IMG/VR virus record: IMGVR_UViG_3300027806_000142
Coordinates: 1 to 26,163 of that record
Strand: one strand, 5' to 3'
DNA: 26,163 nt
DNA from: a virus
Below the pieces are notes generated by a model that saw nothing but the letters and a program-made list of their open reading frames with translations, made no database searches and was not told the origin of the DNA. Position numbers and translations under genes: made by a program. Every line of letters begins with the position of its first letter. Within the stretch, counting starts at the first letter, position 1. Shown one piece after another: positions 5,762-11,391 of the stretch.

Positions 5762-6067
5762 ATGGCAAATTCAAAAAAGCAGCCAGTGAAATCAGCTGGC
5801 AGACCTAGGGTCTTAAAACAGGAGATGTCTTTGTTAACGCTTGAAGACAATGTACCGTTACCTGAACGTGGCGTCAGAGACCCGCTGTTCTTACAACAGG
5901 CCGGTGACATCCTAAAGAAGATCAAACCCAGGCAATCGTTTGTGGTACCCAAATCCAAACTGCATTCTGTCAAACGTCTGATAAAATCTGACTTTGAGCA
6001 TCTGGTGATAAAGGGTCAGGTGATTCAACCGGAGAATAAGTTTGCGCGGATATGGAGGGTTCGGTAG
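5762..6067 (+). CDS. Basic hypothetical protein, 101 aa
   Basis: Begins MANSKKQPVKSAGRPRVLKQ, a basic AT-hook-like GRPR segment that could touch DNA. The C-terminal half (IKPRQSFVVPKSKLHSVKRL...KFARIWRVR) resembles a small alpha/beta domain ending in the A-R-I-W-R pattern that I associate with small phage proteins. It is the first rightward gene, diverging from the 94-aa membrane gene across an 83-bp gap. Its last 98 bp are antisense to the end of the leftward 120-aa gene. Function unknown. Confidence 0.7.
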   Translation: MANSKKQPVKSAGRPRVLKQEMSLLTLEDNVPLPERGVRDPLFLQQAGDILKKIKPRQSFVVPKSKLHSVKRLIKSDFEHLVIKGQVIQPENKFARIWRVR

Positions 6068-6332
6068 CAGCCTCATTATTGGTTAAGGTGTACGTAGAAT
6101 TTTTAGTTCTAAACTGTACGGTGGCTGAGGTCTGTTGCTGGATCTCGGCCACTTCTGTTGTAAGCCAGGTATAGGAGTAAGAGTACTGAGGATCCAGCAT
6201 CAAAGACCTGCCTGGTGCAGGCTCATCATGCATCTTTTTCAGATAACCCTTGTCGTTCCATTCAACCCAGGCAATCTTGTCTGCCTCTTTGGTGAGCCCA
6301 TCGTGCTCACGCTTCAGTTGGTATTTTTTCAT
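5970..6332 (-). CDS. Hypothetical protein, 120 aa, convergent with the 101-aa gene
   Basis: Start chosen at the ATG at 6332 (MKKYQLKREHDGLTKEADKI); a TTG 21 nt upstream is open but less likely. The first 80 residues are soluble and strand-rich (IAWVEWNDKGYLKKM, YSYSYTWLTTEVAEIQ, ATVQFRTKNSTYTLTN). The last 35 residues (PSISAQTYSPVESPDPLSPD) are Pro/Ser-rich, and they are also the part that overlaps the 101-aa gene on the other strand. It is the only minus-strand gene right of 5700 and seems to have its own promoter divergent from the 6391 promoter. Confidence 0.65.
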   Translation of the reverse strand: MKKYQLKREHDGLTKEADKIAWVEWNDKGYLKKMHDEPAPGRSLMLDPQYSYSYTWLTTEVAEIQQQTSATVQFRTKNSTYTLTNNEAATEPSISAQTYSPVESPDPLSPDAQSQILSDV

Positions 6333-6338
6333 AGTGAT

Positions 6339-6398
6339 ATTGTAGAGGTACAAAAATATACATAAATTTGTAGAGGTTAAACTTTTTAAGTATATTTG
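6339..6398 (+). promoter_or_regulatory. Tandem Bacteroidota-type promoter array, rightward
   Basis: TTTG (6367-6370), a 20-nt spacer and TATATTTG (6391-6398) match the Bacteroidota promoter consensus exactly. The -33 TTTG is itself the end of another -7 box, TAAATTTG (6363-6370), which has ATTG (6339-6342) exactly 20 nt upstream. Three TTGTA elements therefore recur with a 28-bp period. Transcription would begin near 6404 and read the 82-aa, GroES-like, tRNA and anti-defence genes. Confidence 0.75.
6351..6381 (-). promoter_or_regulatory. Putative leftward promoter for the 120-aa gene
   Basis: On the minus strand TATTTTTG (6358-6351) matches the Bacteroidota -7 box TAnnTTTG. A weak -33 match TTTA (6381-6378) lies 19 nt upstream. 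It is interleaved with the rightward promoter array, so the two directions share about 40 bp. Confidence 0.45.
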
Positions 6399-6442
6399 TA
6401 GTGTTAAATCTCAGCAGTTTGCTGAATAAACCAACTAACCCT

Positions 6443-6691
6443 ATGTCAAACACTGAAACTCCTGAAAAGGAAGTATCTCGCGAAGAAGTAGTAGCGTGGT
6501 ACAAAGACCAGATTGAACTGGCAACTCTCCGTGCAGACCTTGCTGAACAGCAAGCCCGTGCTGCCAAATCTGACGCTGAACGCCTGCAGGCCACTTTGTT
6601 CCTGGCCCAGGTTCAACAAAAGCAAAACGAAGCTCCTGCTGACGAGGAGGAAGAAAGTCCTAAAGTAAGGTCATTAAAGAAAGAGAAATAA
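6443..6691 (+). CDS. Coiled-coil hypothetical protein, 82 aa
   Basis: Start chosen at the ATG at 6443 after CTAACCCT (MSNTETPEKEVSREEVVAWY); the open frame further upstream begins with GTG inside the promoter region. Residues 12-68 form a continuous Glu/Gln/Ala-rich helix (IELATLRADLAEQQARAAKS), probably a coiled coil. The tail is charged (EEEESPKVRSLKKEK). Its stop overlaps the start of the GroES-like gene by one base (TAATG), so the two are translationally coupled. Function unknown. Confidence 0.75.
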   Translation: MSNTETPEKEVSREEVVAWYKDQIELATLRADLAEQQARAAKSDAERLQATLFLAQVQQKQNEAPADEEEESPKVRSLKKEK

Positions 6692-6978
6692 TGCTAGAGT
6701 TTAAAGCCCTTAAGGGACGAAGGATTCTTATTGAGAAACCAGAGCGTCCGAAGTCAGCCATTGAGTTGACCCCAGAACAGCAAGCTGCACTGGACCGTGA
6801 GTTCATCAGCAAGTGGACACGTCTTAAAGTGTCTGCGGTTGGTGAAGAAGTAGAAGGTGTAAAAGCAGGGGACGAAGTGTACATCTCTGGCAGCGCGTTG
6901 CAGTCATGCGAAGTGTTACCGTTGGAAGACAAGCATTACCTGATGTTGAACGAATATGAGGTGGCCATTGTGTGGTAA
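6691..6978 (+). CDS. GroES-like co-chaperonin, 95 aa
   Basis: The length and pattern fit a GroES (Cpn10) fold. KALKGRRILIEKPERPKSAI corresponds to the N-terminal R-[IV]-L-[IV]-x-K strand, and a mobile-loop-like variable segment follows at residues 24-45. KVSAVGEEVEGVKAGDEVYI corresponds to the V-x-A-V-G ... V-x-x-G-D-x-V core, and LMLNEYEVAIVW is the terminal strand that reaches the D/E-[VI]-x-A-V end. It would cap the host GroEL ring and adapt it for folding phage proteins, as T4 gp31 does for its capsid protein. The gene is separate from the head genes, and no GroEL is visible. Confidence 0.65.
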   Translation: MLEFKALKGRRILIEKPERPKSAIELTPEQQAALDREFISKWTRLKVSAVGEEVEGVKAGDEVYISGSALQSCEVLPLEDKHYLMLNEYEVAIVW

Positions 6979-6987
6979 CCTCTGGAT

Positions 6988-7062
6988 GGCGGGGTAGACT
7001 GGAGTTGGTCCCAGCTCGGTCTCATAAGCCGAAGTACGCAGGTTCGAGCCCTGCCCCCGCAA
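6988..7062 (+). tRNA. tRNA-Met (CAT anticodon)
   Basis: The acceptor arm GGCGGGG/CCCCGCA pairs at six positions, with a G1-A72 mismatch. The anticodon arm is TCGGT-CTCATAA-GCCGA (anticodon CAT at about 7022-7024). The variable loop is AGTAC and the T-arm is GCAGG-TTCGAGC-CCTGC. The D-arm CTGG/CCAG sits behind a 4-nt TAGA linker instead of the usual 2 nt. The unpaired 1-72 and the GCAA 3' end recall initiator tRNA, but the three G-C pairs of initiators are not complete in the anticodon stem. A lysidine-type Ile tRNA is also possible. CCA is not encoded. Confidence 0.8.
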
Positions 7063-7079
7063 CTACTTTAAAACCAAGT

Positions 7080-7328
7080 ATGGAAAACACAGACATGAGA
7101 ACATTGACACTAGGGGAGTCTAGATGTCATATCAATTTCAATCCATCTTCAGATGACAAGATTGGAACATTCAAACGTATGATGGCAGATGCCATTGATT
7201 ATTGTAACAATGAATTGCTTGGTACAGAAGATGGTGAGGCCAAGCGTTGCTTTAGCATTGCCATGACAGAGTTAGAAACAGCGCAGATGTATGCGGTAAA
7301 GGGCATTGCCAAGGGGCTGAAGAAATGA
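7080..7328 (+). CDS. Acb2/Tad1-hairpin-like protein, candidate anti-CBASS cyclic-nucleotide sponge, 82 aa
   Basis: The open frame extends back through the tRNA, so I start at the ATG at 7080 (MENTDMRTLTLGES); ATG at 7095 is also possible. A polar N-terminus is followed by two helices: DDKIGTFKRMMADAIDYCNN and GEAKRCFSIAMTELETAQMY-AVKGIAKG. The second matches the S-I-A-[MI]-T-x-L-E-x-A-x-M-x-A-V-K signature of the Acb2/Tad1 helical-hairpin family. Known Acb2 proteins form hexamers that bind cyclic di- and trinucleotides and so shut off CBASS immunity. The next gene, Tad2, overlaps it by ATGA, which supports an anti-defence role. No binding residues can be checked without alignment. Confidence 0.7.
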   Translation: MENTDMRTLTLGESRCHINFNPSSDDKIGTFKRMMADAIDYCNNELLGTEDGEAKRCFSIAMTELETAQMYAVKGIAKGLKK

Positions 7329-7615
7329 GCAATCTAAGTTATGGTCAAGCGCTTGAAGCGCTAAAAGCTGGTAAGCGCGCTTGCCGTGCCGGCTGGAATG
7401 GTAAAGGGATGTGGGTTGCTTTGGGTGAAGGAAACCCTGCACTAGAAGCAGAGAAGTTCTGGAATCCTCACACCCGTGCATTTGCAGAACAAAACGGTGG
7501 TACTGCTGAAGTATTGCCATATATCTTGTTCAAAACCGCAGACAACAAGATCCTGATGGGATGGCTTGCCTCTCAGACGGACATGCTGTCTGAAGACTGG
7601 ATGATTTTAGATTAA
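7325..7615 (+). CDS. tad2: DUF2829 / Tad2-family anti-Thoeris protein, 96 aa
   Basis: This is a textbook DUF2829 domain over the full length. It begins LSYGQALEALKAGKRACRAG and continues with the hallmark R-A-G-W-N-G-K-G-M (about residues 21-29), a variable loop, Y-I-L-F-K-T-A-D-N-K, and the closing W-L-A-S-Q-T-D-M-L-S-E-D-W. Tad2 proteins assemble as tetramers that sequester the 1''-3' gcADPR signal made by Thoeris ThsB; some also bind CBASS cyclic dinucleotides. Start ATG overlaps the Acb2-like stop (ATGA), so the two proteins should be co-translated. A tRNA gene follows 10 nt after the stop. Confidence 0.85.
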   Translation: MSNLSYGQALEALKAGKRACRAGWNGKGMWVALGEGNPALEAEKFWNPHTRAFAEQNGGTAEVLPYILFKTADNKILMGWLASQTDMLSEDWMILD

Positions 7616-7625
7616 GAATCCACTT

Positions 7626-7706
7626 TGTGCAGTTGAGCAACTGGTTGGCTCGCCAGACTGTAAATCTGGTCCGTGAGGCTTGGGGGTTCGAGTCCCTCCT
7701 GCACAA
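7626..7706 (+). tRNA. tRNA-Tyr (GTA anticodon)
   Basis: Acceptor TGTGCAG/CTGCACA pairs fully. The D-arm is GAGC/GCTC, the anticodon arm is CCAGA-CTGTAAA-TCTGG with anticodon GTA, and a 13-nt variable arm is typical of bacterial tRNA-Tyr. The T-arm is GGGGG-TTCGAGT-CCCTC, with discriminator A and no encoded CCA. All arms are intact, so the tRNA should be functional. Confidence 0.93.
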
Positions 7707-7763
7707 CGACATGAAAAACCACATGGTATCGCGCACTGGGCGAAGCTTAAAGTTAACCACATC

Positions 7764-7848
7764 TGCTGTCGGGTGGGGCAGCTCGTCACAAATACTGGCA
7801 ACATTTGTGACAACGGGTGTTATCCAGGTGCAAGTCCTGGGTGCAGCG
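7764..7848 (+). ncRNA. tRNA-like structured element or degenerate tRNA
   Basis: The element contains a T-arm-like hairpin ATCCAGG-TGCAAGT-CCTGGGT (7822-7842), whose loop differs from the tRNA consensus TTCAAGT at one base. It also contains a 9-bp hairpin GTCACAAAT/ATTTGTGAC (7785-7811) with a 9-nt loop. GCTG (7765-7768) can pair either locally with CAGC (7779-7782) as a D-arm, or with CAGC (7844-7847) as a closing stem. No arrangement gives a full acceptor arm, so this is not a canonical tRNA. Confidence 0.45.
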
Positions 7849-7866
7849 ATACAATACTAAAGACCT

Positions 7867-8262
7867 ATGGAAGTCAACAGAATCCAAAAAAAAATCAGGG
7901 TCACTTCACATGACCTGGTGAAATATCAGATCATGACAGAGGTAATGTTCTTTGCTAAAGAACACCTGATCCCTTCTGACATAGAGCTGCTGACCCTGCT
8001 TGCCTTGTGGGGTCCCATGGAGCTGGGTGCATTTTGTACCCAGGCTGCCAAAAAACTGAACCCTGGCATCAAGCCAGAGGAGATTGCGGTGCGGGCACAG
8101 AACGTGCGCAACCGCATTGTCAAATTGGAAAAACGGGCGCTGGTTGAGAAAAACAAGCGCGGTAAAAAGATGATTGAGATTACCAAGCGCATCCCGGTGG
8201 CTGCCAAAGGAAATGTGTTGTTGGACTATAACTTTTTAGCTGTTGAGACCGGTAAAGCGTAA
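7867..8262 (+). CDS. Putative winged-helix DNA-binding protein, 131 aa
   Basis: Begins MEVNRIQKKIRVTSHDLVKY. A helical region (PSDIELLTLLALWGPMELGA) precedes KPEEIAVRAQNVRNRIVKLE, which reads like a recognition helix, and then KRALVEKNKRGKKMIEITKR, a basic wing. That order is typical of small winged-helix regulators, and the gene heads the rightward operon that includes the HU-like protein and terminase. It could control late transcription or act in packaging. I cannot name a family. Its 3' end overlaps the next gene by 20 nt. Confidence 0.6.
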   Translation: MEVNRIQKKIRVTSHDLVKYQIMTEVMFFAKEHLIPSDIELLTLLALWGPMELGAFCTQAAKKLNPGIKPEEIAVRAQNVRNRIVKLEKRALVEKNKRGKKMIEITKRIPVAAKGNVLLDYNFLAVETGKA

Positions 8263-8662
8263 AGAGCTGATTGCTAAAACAGCGCAGCAGATGGAGTTGC
8301 CAGCTGAGCTGGTGGAAGACATTGTGAGTTTCTTCTACTCTACGCTGCACAAACGCCTGAGCAGTGGAGACTACCACTCGCTGCAGGTACCTAACCTGGG
8401 CAGGTTTGTGATAAAACCCAAGAGCCTGCAGAAAAAGATTGACCATACGGTAAATAAGATACCGTTCCTGGAAAAGATCAACACCATGCGCGCCTACGAG
8501 GTACGCCTCACACACATTGAAGACCTGAAAAAGTTCCACAAGCTACAGGAAATGATGCAGGCTGAGAAGGATCGCAAGGCTGGTATTATGGAATTAAGAA
8601 AATCTAACACCTATGAAACATACCCTGATACAAATCTGGAAGAACAAGGGGAAGATTCTTGA
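8243..8662 (+). CDS. HU/IHF-like DNA-bending protein, 139 aa
   Basis: The first 65 residues follow the HU/IHF pattern: R-K-E-L-I-A-K-T-A at the N-terminus, L-P-A-E-L-V-E-D-I-V helix, then a G-D-Y-H-S-L-Q-V-P-N-L-G-R-F strand turn equivalent to the V-x-L-x-x-F-G-x-F motif, then a basic arm start IKPKSLQKK. The remaining 70 residues are a phage-specific charged helical extension. The frame has no ATG at the expected place. TTG at 8243 gives the complete HU domain; the first in-frame ATG would remove helix 1. HU-like proteins compact or bend DNA, and IHF-like genes are common near the head genes of crAss-like phages. Confidence 0.7.
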   Translation: MRPVKRKELIAKTAQQMELPAELVEDIVSFFYSTLHKRLSSGDYHSLQVPNLGRFVIKPKSLQKKIDHTVNKIPFLEKINTMRAYEVRLTHIEDLKKFHKLQEMMQAEKDRKAGIMELRKSNTYETYPDTNLEEQGEDS

Positions 8663-8924
8663 GGGAATCACCAATAGTGTCTTCAAGAATGAACACGTGG
8701 AGGAAGTAGCCGCTGAACGCCAGGCTATTTGCAACGATTGCGAGTTCCTTGACAAAACCGGCAAGAGCTGCGTAGTTCCCGGCACCCAACCTTGTTGCGG
8801 AGCCTGCGGATGCTCTCTTGCCCTGAAGCTGCGCTCACTGTCGAGCGCCTGTGACAAACAGAAGTGGGAAGCTGTGGTGACACAGGAAGAGGAGGACATG
8901 ATCAAATCTCAAATTGAATCGTAA
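8613..8924 (+). CDS. Cys-rich, probable zinc-binding protein, 103 aa
   Basis: Eight cysteines are spaced as in a treble-clef or ribbon site: C40-x2-C43, C53, C61-C62, C65-x-C67 and C80, within EVAAERQAICNDCEFLDKTG and PGTQPCCGACGCSLALKLRS. The N-terminal 25 residues form a basic helix. Similar small Cys-rich proteins occur upstream of the terminase in Bacteroidota phages, but I know no proven role. The start overlaps the HU-like gene by 50 nt, and the stop overlaps the next start by one base (TAATG). Confidence 0.7.
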   Translation: MKHTLIQIWKNKGKILEGITNSVFKNEHVEEVAAERQAICNDCEFLDKTGKSCVVPGTQPCCGACGCSLALKLRSLSSACDKQKWEAVVTQEEEDMIKSQIES

Positions 8925-9772
8925 TGTCCTTAGTATTTGAACCTTCAACCCACTCGTACAAAAGCATTGACGCTTCTGATGCGACACTCTGGACCAGTGT
9001 CACTACACTGATCGGACACCTCAAACAACCTTTTGACAGCAACGCGGTAGCGAAAAAAAGCGCGGCTAACAAAAAGGGTAAATGGTATGGTATGACGGTG
9101 GAACAGATACAAGCTGCCTGGAAGAAAGAATCTGACAGGGCTTGTAGCCTGGGAAACTGGTACCATGACCAGCGGGAGCAGGACATCACCGGCTGCACAA
9201 CCTTGAATCGTCACAACAAGGAGCTGCCGGTGATCCGTCCCATGTTTGATGAGAACGGAAAAAAGATGGCGCCTTCTCAGAAACTGATTGAAGGTATCTA
9301 TCCAGAGCACATGGTGTATTTACGCTCAGCAGGGATCTGCGGACAGTCAGACCTGGTGGAGGTTGCGGATGGACAGGTGCACATCACCGACTACAAAACC
9401 AACAAGGAGATCAAAGCAGAGTCGTTCAAGAACTGGGAGGGCATCTCACAGAAGATGGGCTTTCCGGTATCACACCTGGACGACTGTAACCTGAACCACT
9501 ACAACCTCCAGCTGAGCATTTACATGTACATGATCCTGAAGCATAATCCCAACCTCAAGGCGGGAAAGCTTACCATCCACCACATCGTGTTTGAAGAGGA
9601 AGAGGAGAAAGATGAGTTTGGTTATCCCATTAGCAAACTGGATAGTAACGGAGAACCCATCGTAAAAGAGGTGATTCCCTATGAGTTGCCGTATCTTAAA
9701 GATGAGGTCCTCTCTATCATGAGCTGGTACAAGGACAACGCAGCTATGCTGCAAAAGAAAAAGAAAAAGTGA
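8924..9772 (+). CDS. PD-(D/E)XK nuclease (RecB/Cas4-like), 282 aa
   Basis: The active-site motifs appear in the expected order. G77-N-W-Y-H81-x3-E85 is equivalent to the G-x-x-x-H-x-x-x-E helix. G-Q-S-D143 is the first acidic metal ligand. I-T-D156-Y-K158-T-N-K is the D-x-K core, and Q196-L-S-I-Y200 is the Q-x-x-x-Y motif. This arrangement is typical of RecB/Cas4-type exonuclease folds. The C-terminus ends in a lysine run (QKKKKK). A phage enzyme of this kind could process replication or recombination intermediates, or degrade host DNA; no Fe-S cysteine set is seen. Its stop overlaps the next start (GTGA). Confidence 0.8.
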   Translation: MSLVFEPSTHSYKSIDASDATLWTSVTTLIGHLKQPFDSNAVAKKSAANKKGKWYGMTVEQIQAAWKKESDRACSLGNWYHDQREQDITGCTTLNRHNKELPVIRPMFDENGKKMAPSQKLIEGIYPEHMVYLRSAGICGQSDLVEVADGQVHITDYKTNKEIKAESFKNWEGISQKMGFPVSHLDDCNLNHYNLQLSIYMYMILKHNPNLKAGKLTIHHIVFEEEEEKDEFGYPISKLDSNGEPIVKEVIPYELPYLKDEVLSIMSWYKDNAAMLQKKKKK

Positions 9773-10440
9773 AAGTGCACTTTGACCACATAGAAGGTTT
9801 TGGTAAGGTCTCTGACTTAGACTTTATCTACTCCGCGCCCTATGGAATCCTGGAGCCAGGAGAATCTGGCGCGGATGCACTCAAAGAAGGGTGGATCCCT
9901 TGGGGTTCTGAATGGTATAACCTGCGCAGTGTACGCCTGGACCTTTCCTTATACCGTCCGTCTGAAACAGTCAAAAGGCTGAGTAAGAAGGTGACTGCCC
10001 GCCCTGGTGATTTCATTCTGCACCAGGACGCATACAAAAAAATTTACGAGCAATACTGTGCGTACCATGGATTTGCCAGGGATATACAGTGGGAACACTT
10101 TGAAGGTTGCCAGTGTATTGAGTATTGGCACGATGACAAGCTGGCCGGTGTAAGTTTTTACAAAACCTATGATGACCAGTTTGTGGCCATGCAGTTCATA
10201 TCCAACTATGAACATCCTGGTCTGTCGCTGGGTAACATTGCCCAAATGCACGAATGCAATCTGGCTTCTCAGCTGCACTGCACGCACGTGTATCTGCTGG
10301 GAGGTTATGAGAAATGCTGTCGCTACAAGGCAGGGTTCAAAGGTTTTGAGTTCTGGACAGGAGCTGGGTGGAGCGCTGATATAGAGCTGTACTATCACCT
10401 GGTAGAGCGGGATGAACAAATACAAGTCACGCTGCTATGA
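9769..10440 (+). CDS. Arginyl-tRNA-protein transferase (ATE)-like GNAT-fold protein, 223 aa
   Basis: The start is GTG at 9769, overlapping the nuclease stop. The C-terminal half matches the ATE/aminoacyl-transferase GNAT-type fold: LAGVSFYKT, then PGLSLGNIAQMHECNLASQL (residues 150-169), then T-H-V-Y-L-L-G-G-Y, and R-Y-K-A-G-F-K-G-F-E (residues 185-194), equivalent to the S-L-G ... E-x-x-x-A ... Y-L-G-Y ... M-x-Y-K-x-x-F-x-P pattern. The zinc-binding N-terminal domain of true ATE is absent. If active it would move an aminoacyl group from tRNA to a protein or small acceptor, perhaps tagging for the N-degron pathway. A more general acetyltransferase role is possible. Confidence 0.6.
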   Translation: MKVHFDHIEGFGKVSDLDFIYSAPYGILEPGESGADALKEGWIPWGSEWYNLRSVRLDLSLYRPSETVKRLSKKVTARPGDFILHQDAYKKIYEQYCAYHGFARDIQWEHFEGCQCIEYWHDDKLAGVSFYKTYDDQFVAMQFISNYEHPGLSLGNIAQMHECNLASQLHCTHVYLLGGYEKCCRYKAGFKGFEFWTGAGWSADIELYYHLVERDEQIQVTLL

Positions 10441-10643
10441 TGATCTACGAACCACACAACCGCCTGGAGGTAATCACACCTAAAGGTAAAGGAGTCGTAT
10501 GGCTAGTGACAGACTACGGACATGAAACGGATACAGTATACACGGTAATAATTGATGAGACAGGAGAGATGTGGCAGTTCACGCACAAGGATCTGAGAGT
10601 AAGAAACAACCTAACCTTTGGAAGACATGGTAAAACTATTTGA
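10437..10643 (+). CDS. Small beta-rich hypothetical protein, 68 aa
   Basis: Starts at an ATGA overlap with the transferase-like gene (MMIYEPHNRLEVITPKGKG). Alternating strands (GVVWLVTDYG, TVYTVIIDETGEMWQFTHKD) suggest a small SH3-like barrel of the kind often found as an accessory domain. No catalytic residues are apparent. The following gene starts inside its 3' end. Probably co-translated with its neighbours; function unknown. Confidence 0.7.
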   Translation: MMIYEPHNRLEVITPKGKGVVWLVTDYGHETDTVYTVIIDETGEMWQFTHKDLRVRNNLTFGRHGKTI

Positions 10644-11142
10644 TATACATGAAGGAGCCATCATTCCCTCAGAACATTGCTACGCGCTGAAGTTCCTGAA
10701 GGACATCATGGAAGAATATCCGGACAGTTACATGAAAGTGTACCTGTACCTGTTCTATATGACTTGTCCTAACCCGGACATGAACCCGTTTTTTGACACG
10801 CCAGAAAATGAAAAGGAGGAGCTTATCCTCTCGCAGATTCAGCCAGACTTTTCTACAGAAGACGAGCCTATCCTGTACGCCCTGGATATGTGCAAAAAAC
10901 TATACGAGACACCTACCTACCGCGCATACATTGGTATGAAGCACATGCTGGACCGCCTGGCCAAGTACATGGAAACCACACCCATTGAACACGGGCGTGA
11001 CGGGAACATCAACTCCCTGGTCAATGCTGCTGCCAAATTTGAGGCCATCCGCATGAGTTTCAAAGGAGCGTACAAAGACCTGATGGAAGAACAAAAGAGC
11101 ATGGTGCGCGGAGGACAACAGCTGGGCTATGACCAGATGTAA
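10627..11142 (+). CDS. Conserved-looking phage protein upstream of terminase, 171 aa; possible TerS-position protein
   Basis: I choose ATG at 10627 (MVKLFDIHEGAIIPSEHCYA); the frame also has a TTG at 10618. The protein is mostly helical, with landmark segments FLKDIMEEYPDSYMKVYLYL, TCPNPDMNPFFDTPENEKEE, YETPTYRAYIGMKHMLDRLA and FEAIRMSFKGAYKDLMEEQK. It resembles proteins encoded just before the terminase in Bacteroidota phages. Its helical make-up and position would suit a small terminase subunit, but I see no clear helix-turn-helix, so that stays a hypothesis. Confidence 0.7.
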   Translation: MVKLFDIHEGAIIPSEHCYALKFLKDIMEEYPDSYMKVYLYLFYMTCPNPDMNPFFDTPENEKEELILSQIQPDFSTEDEPILYALDMCKKLYETPTYRAYIGMKHMLDRLAKYMETTPIEHGRDGNINSLVNAAAKFEAIRMSFKGAYKDLMEEQKSMVRGGQQLGYDQM

Positions 11143-11172
11143 GTTTAACGAATACTGATCCTATGGACCCTG

Positions 11173-11391
11173 ATGATACGAGTACTCAGACATACCCACA
11201 CCAGAAACATCCTGCTGATGCTGGCGATGTTCTTCAACCCCTTTGGCTTCGATGCCTTGTTCGCCCTGGTCATGGAGTGGACAGGTTCCTACTGGACTAC
11301 GGACTTTGTGTTTTACTGCCTGTCGGGACTGTTCTTTGGTTTATACTACTTGCATGCAAAATTTTATCCTTATGAAAAAGACACTATATAA
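11173..11391 (+). CDS. Small membrane protein, 72 aa
   Basis: The protein has two hydrophobic segments: residues 12-31 (NILLMLAMFFNPFGFDALFA) and about 44-61 (DFVFYCLSGLFFGLYYLH). A tryptophan-containing loop (MEWTGSYWTT) separates them. The basic N-terminus (RVLRHTHTR) suggests that both termini are cytoplasmic. A shifted frame from 11163 is open but reads as a shadow. The gene overlaps the next one by 20 nt. Role unknown. Confidence 0.65.
   Translation: MIRVLRHTHTRNILLMLAMFFNPFGFDALFALVMEWTGSYWTTDFVFYCLSGLFFGLYYLHAKFYPYEKDTI

Noticed and set aside
7711-7860. 49-aa plus-strand frame between tRNA-Tyr and the next gene
   Set aside because: It coincides with the tRNA-like structured element, and its product reads like a translated RNA gene.
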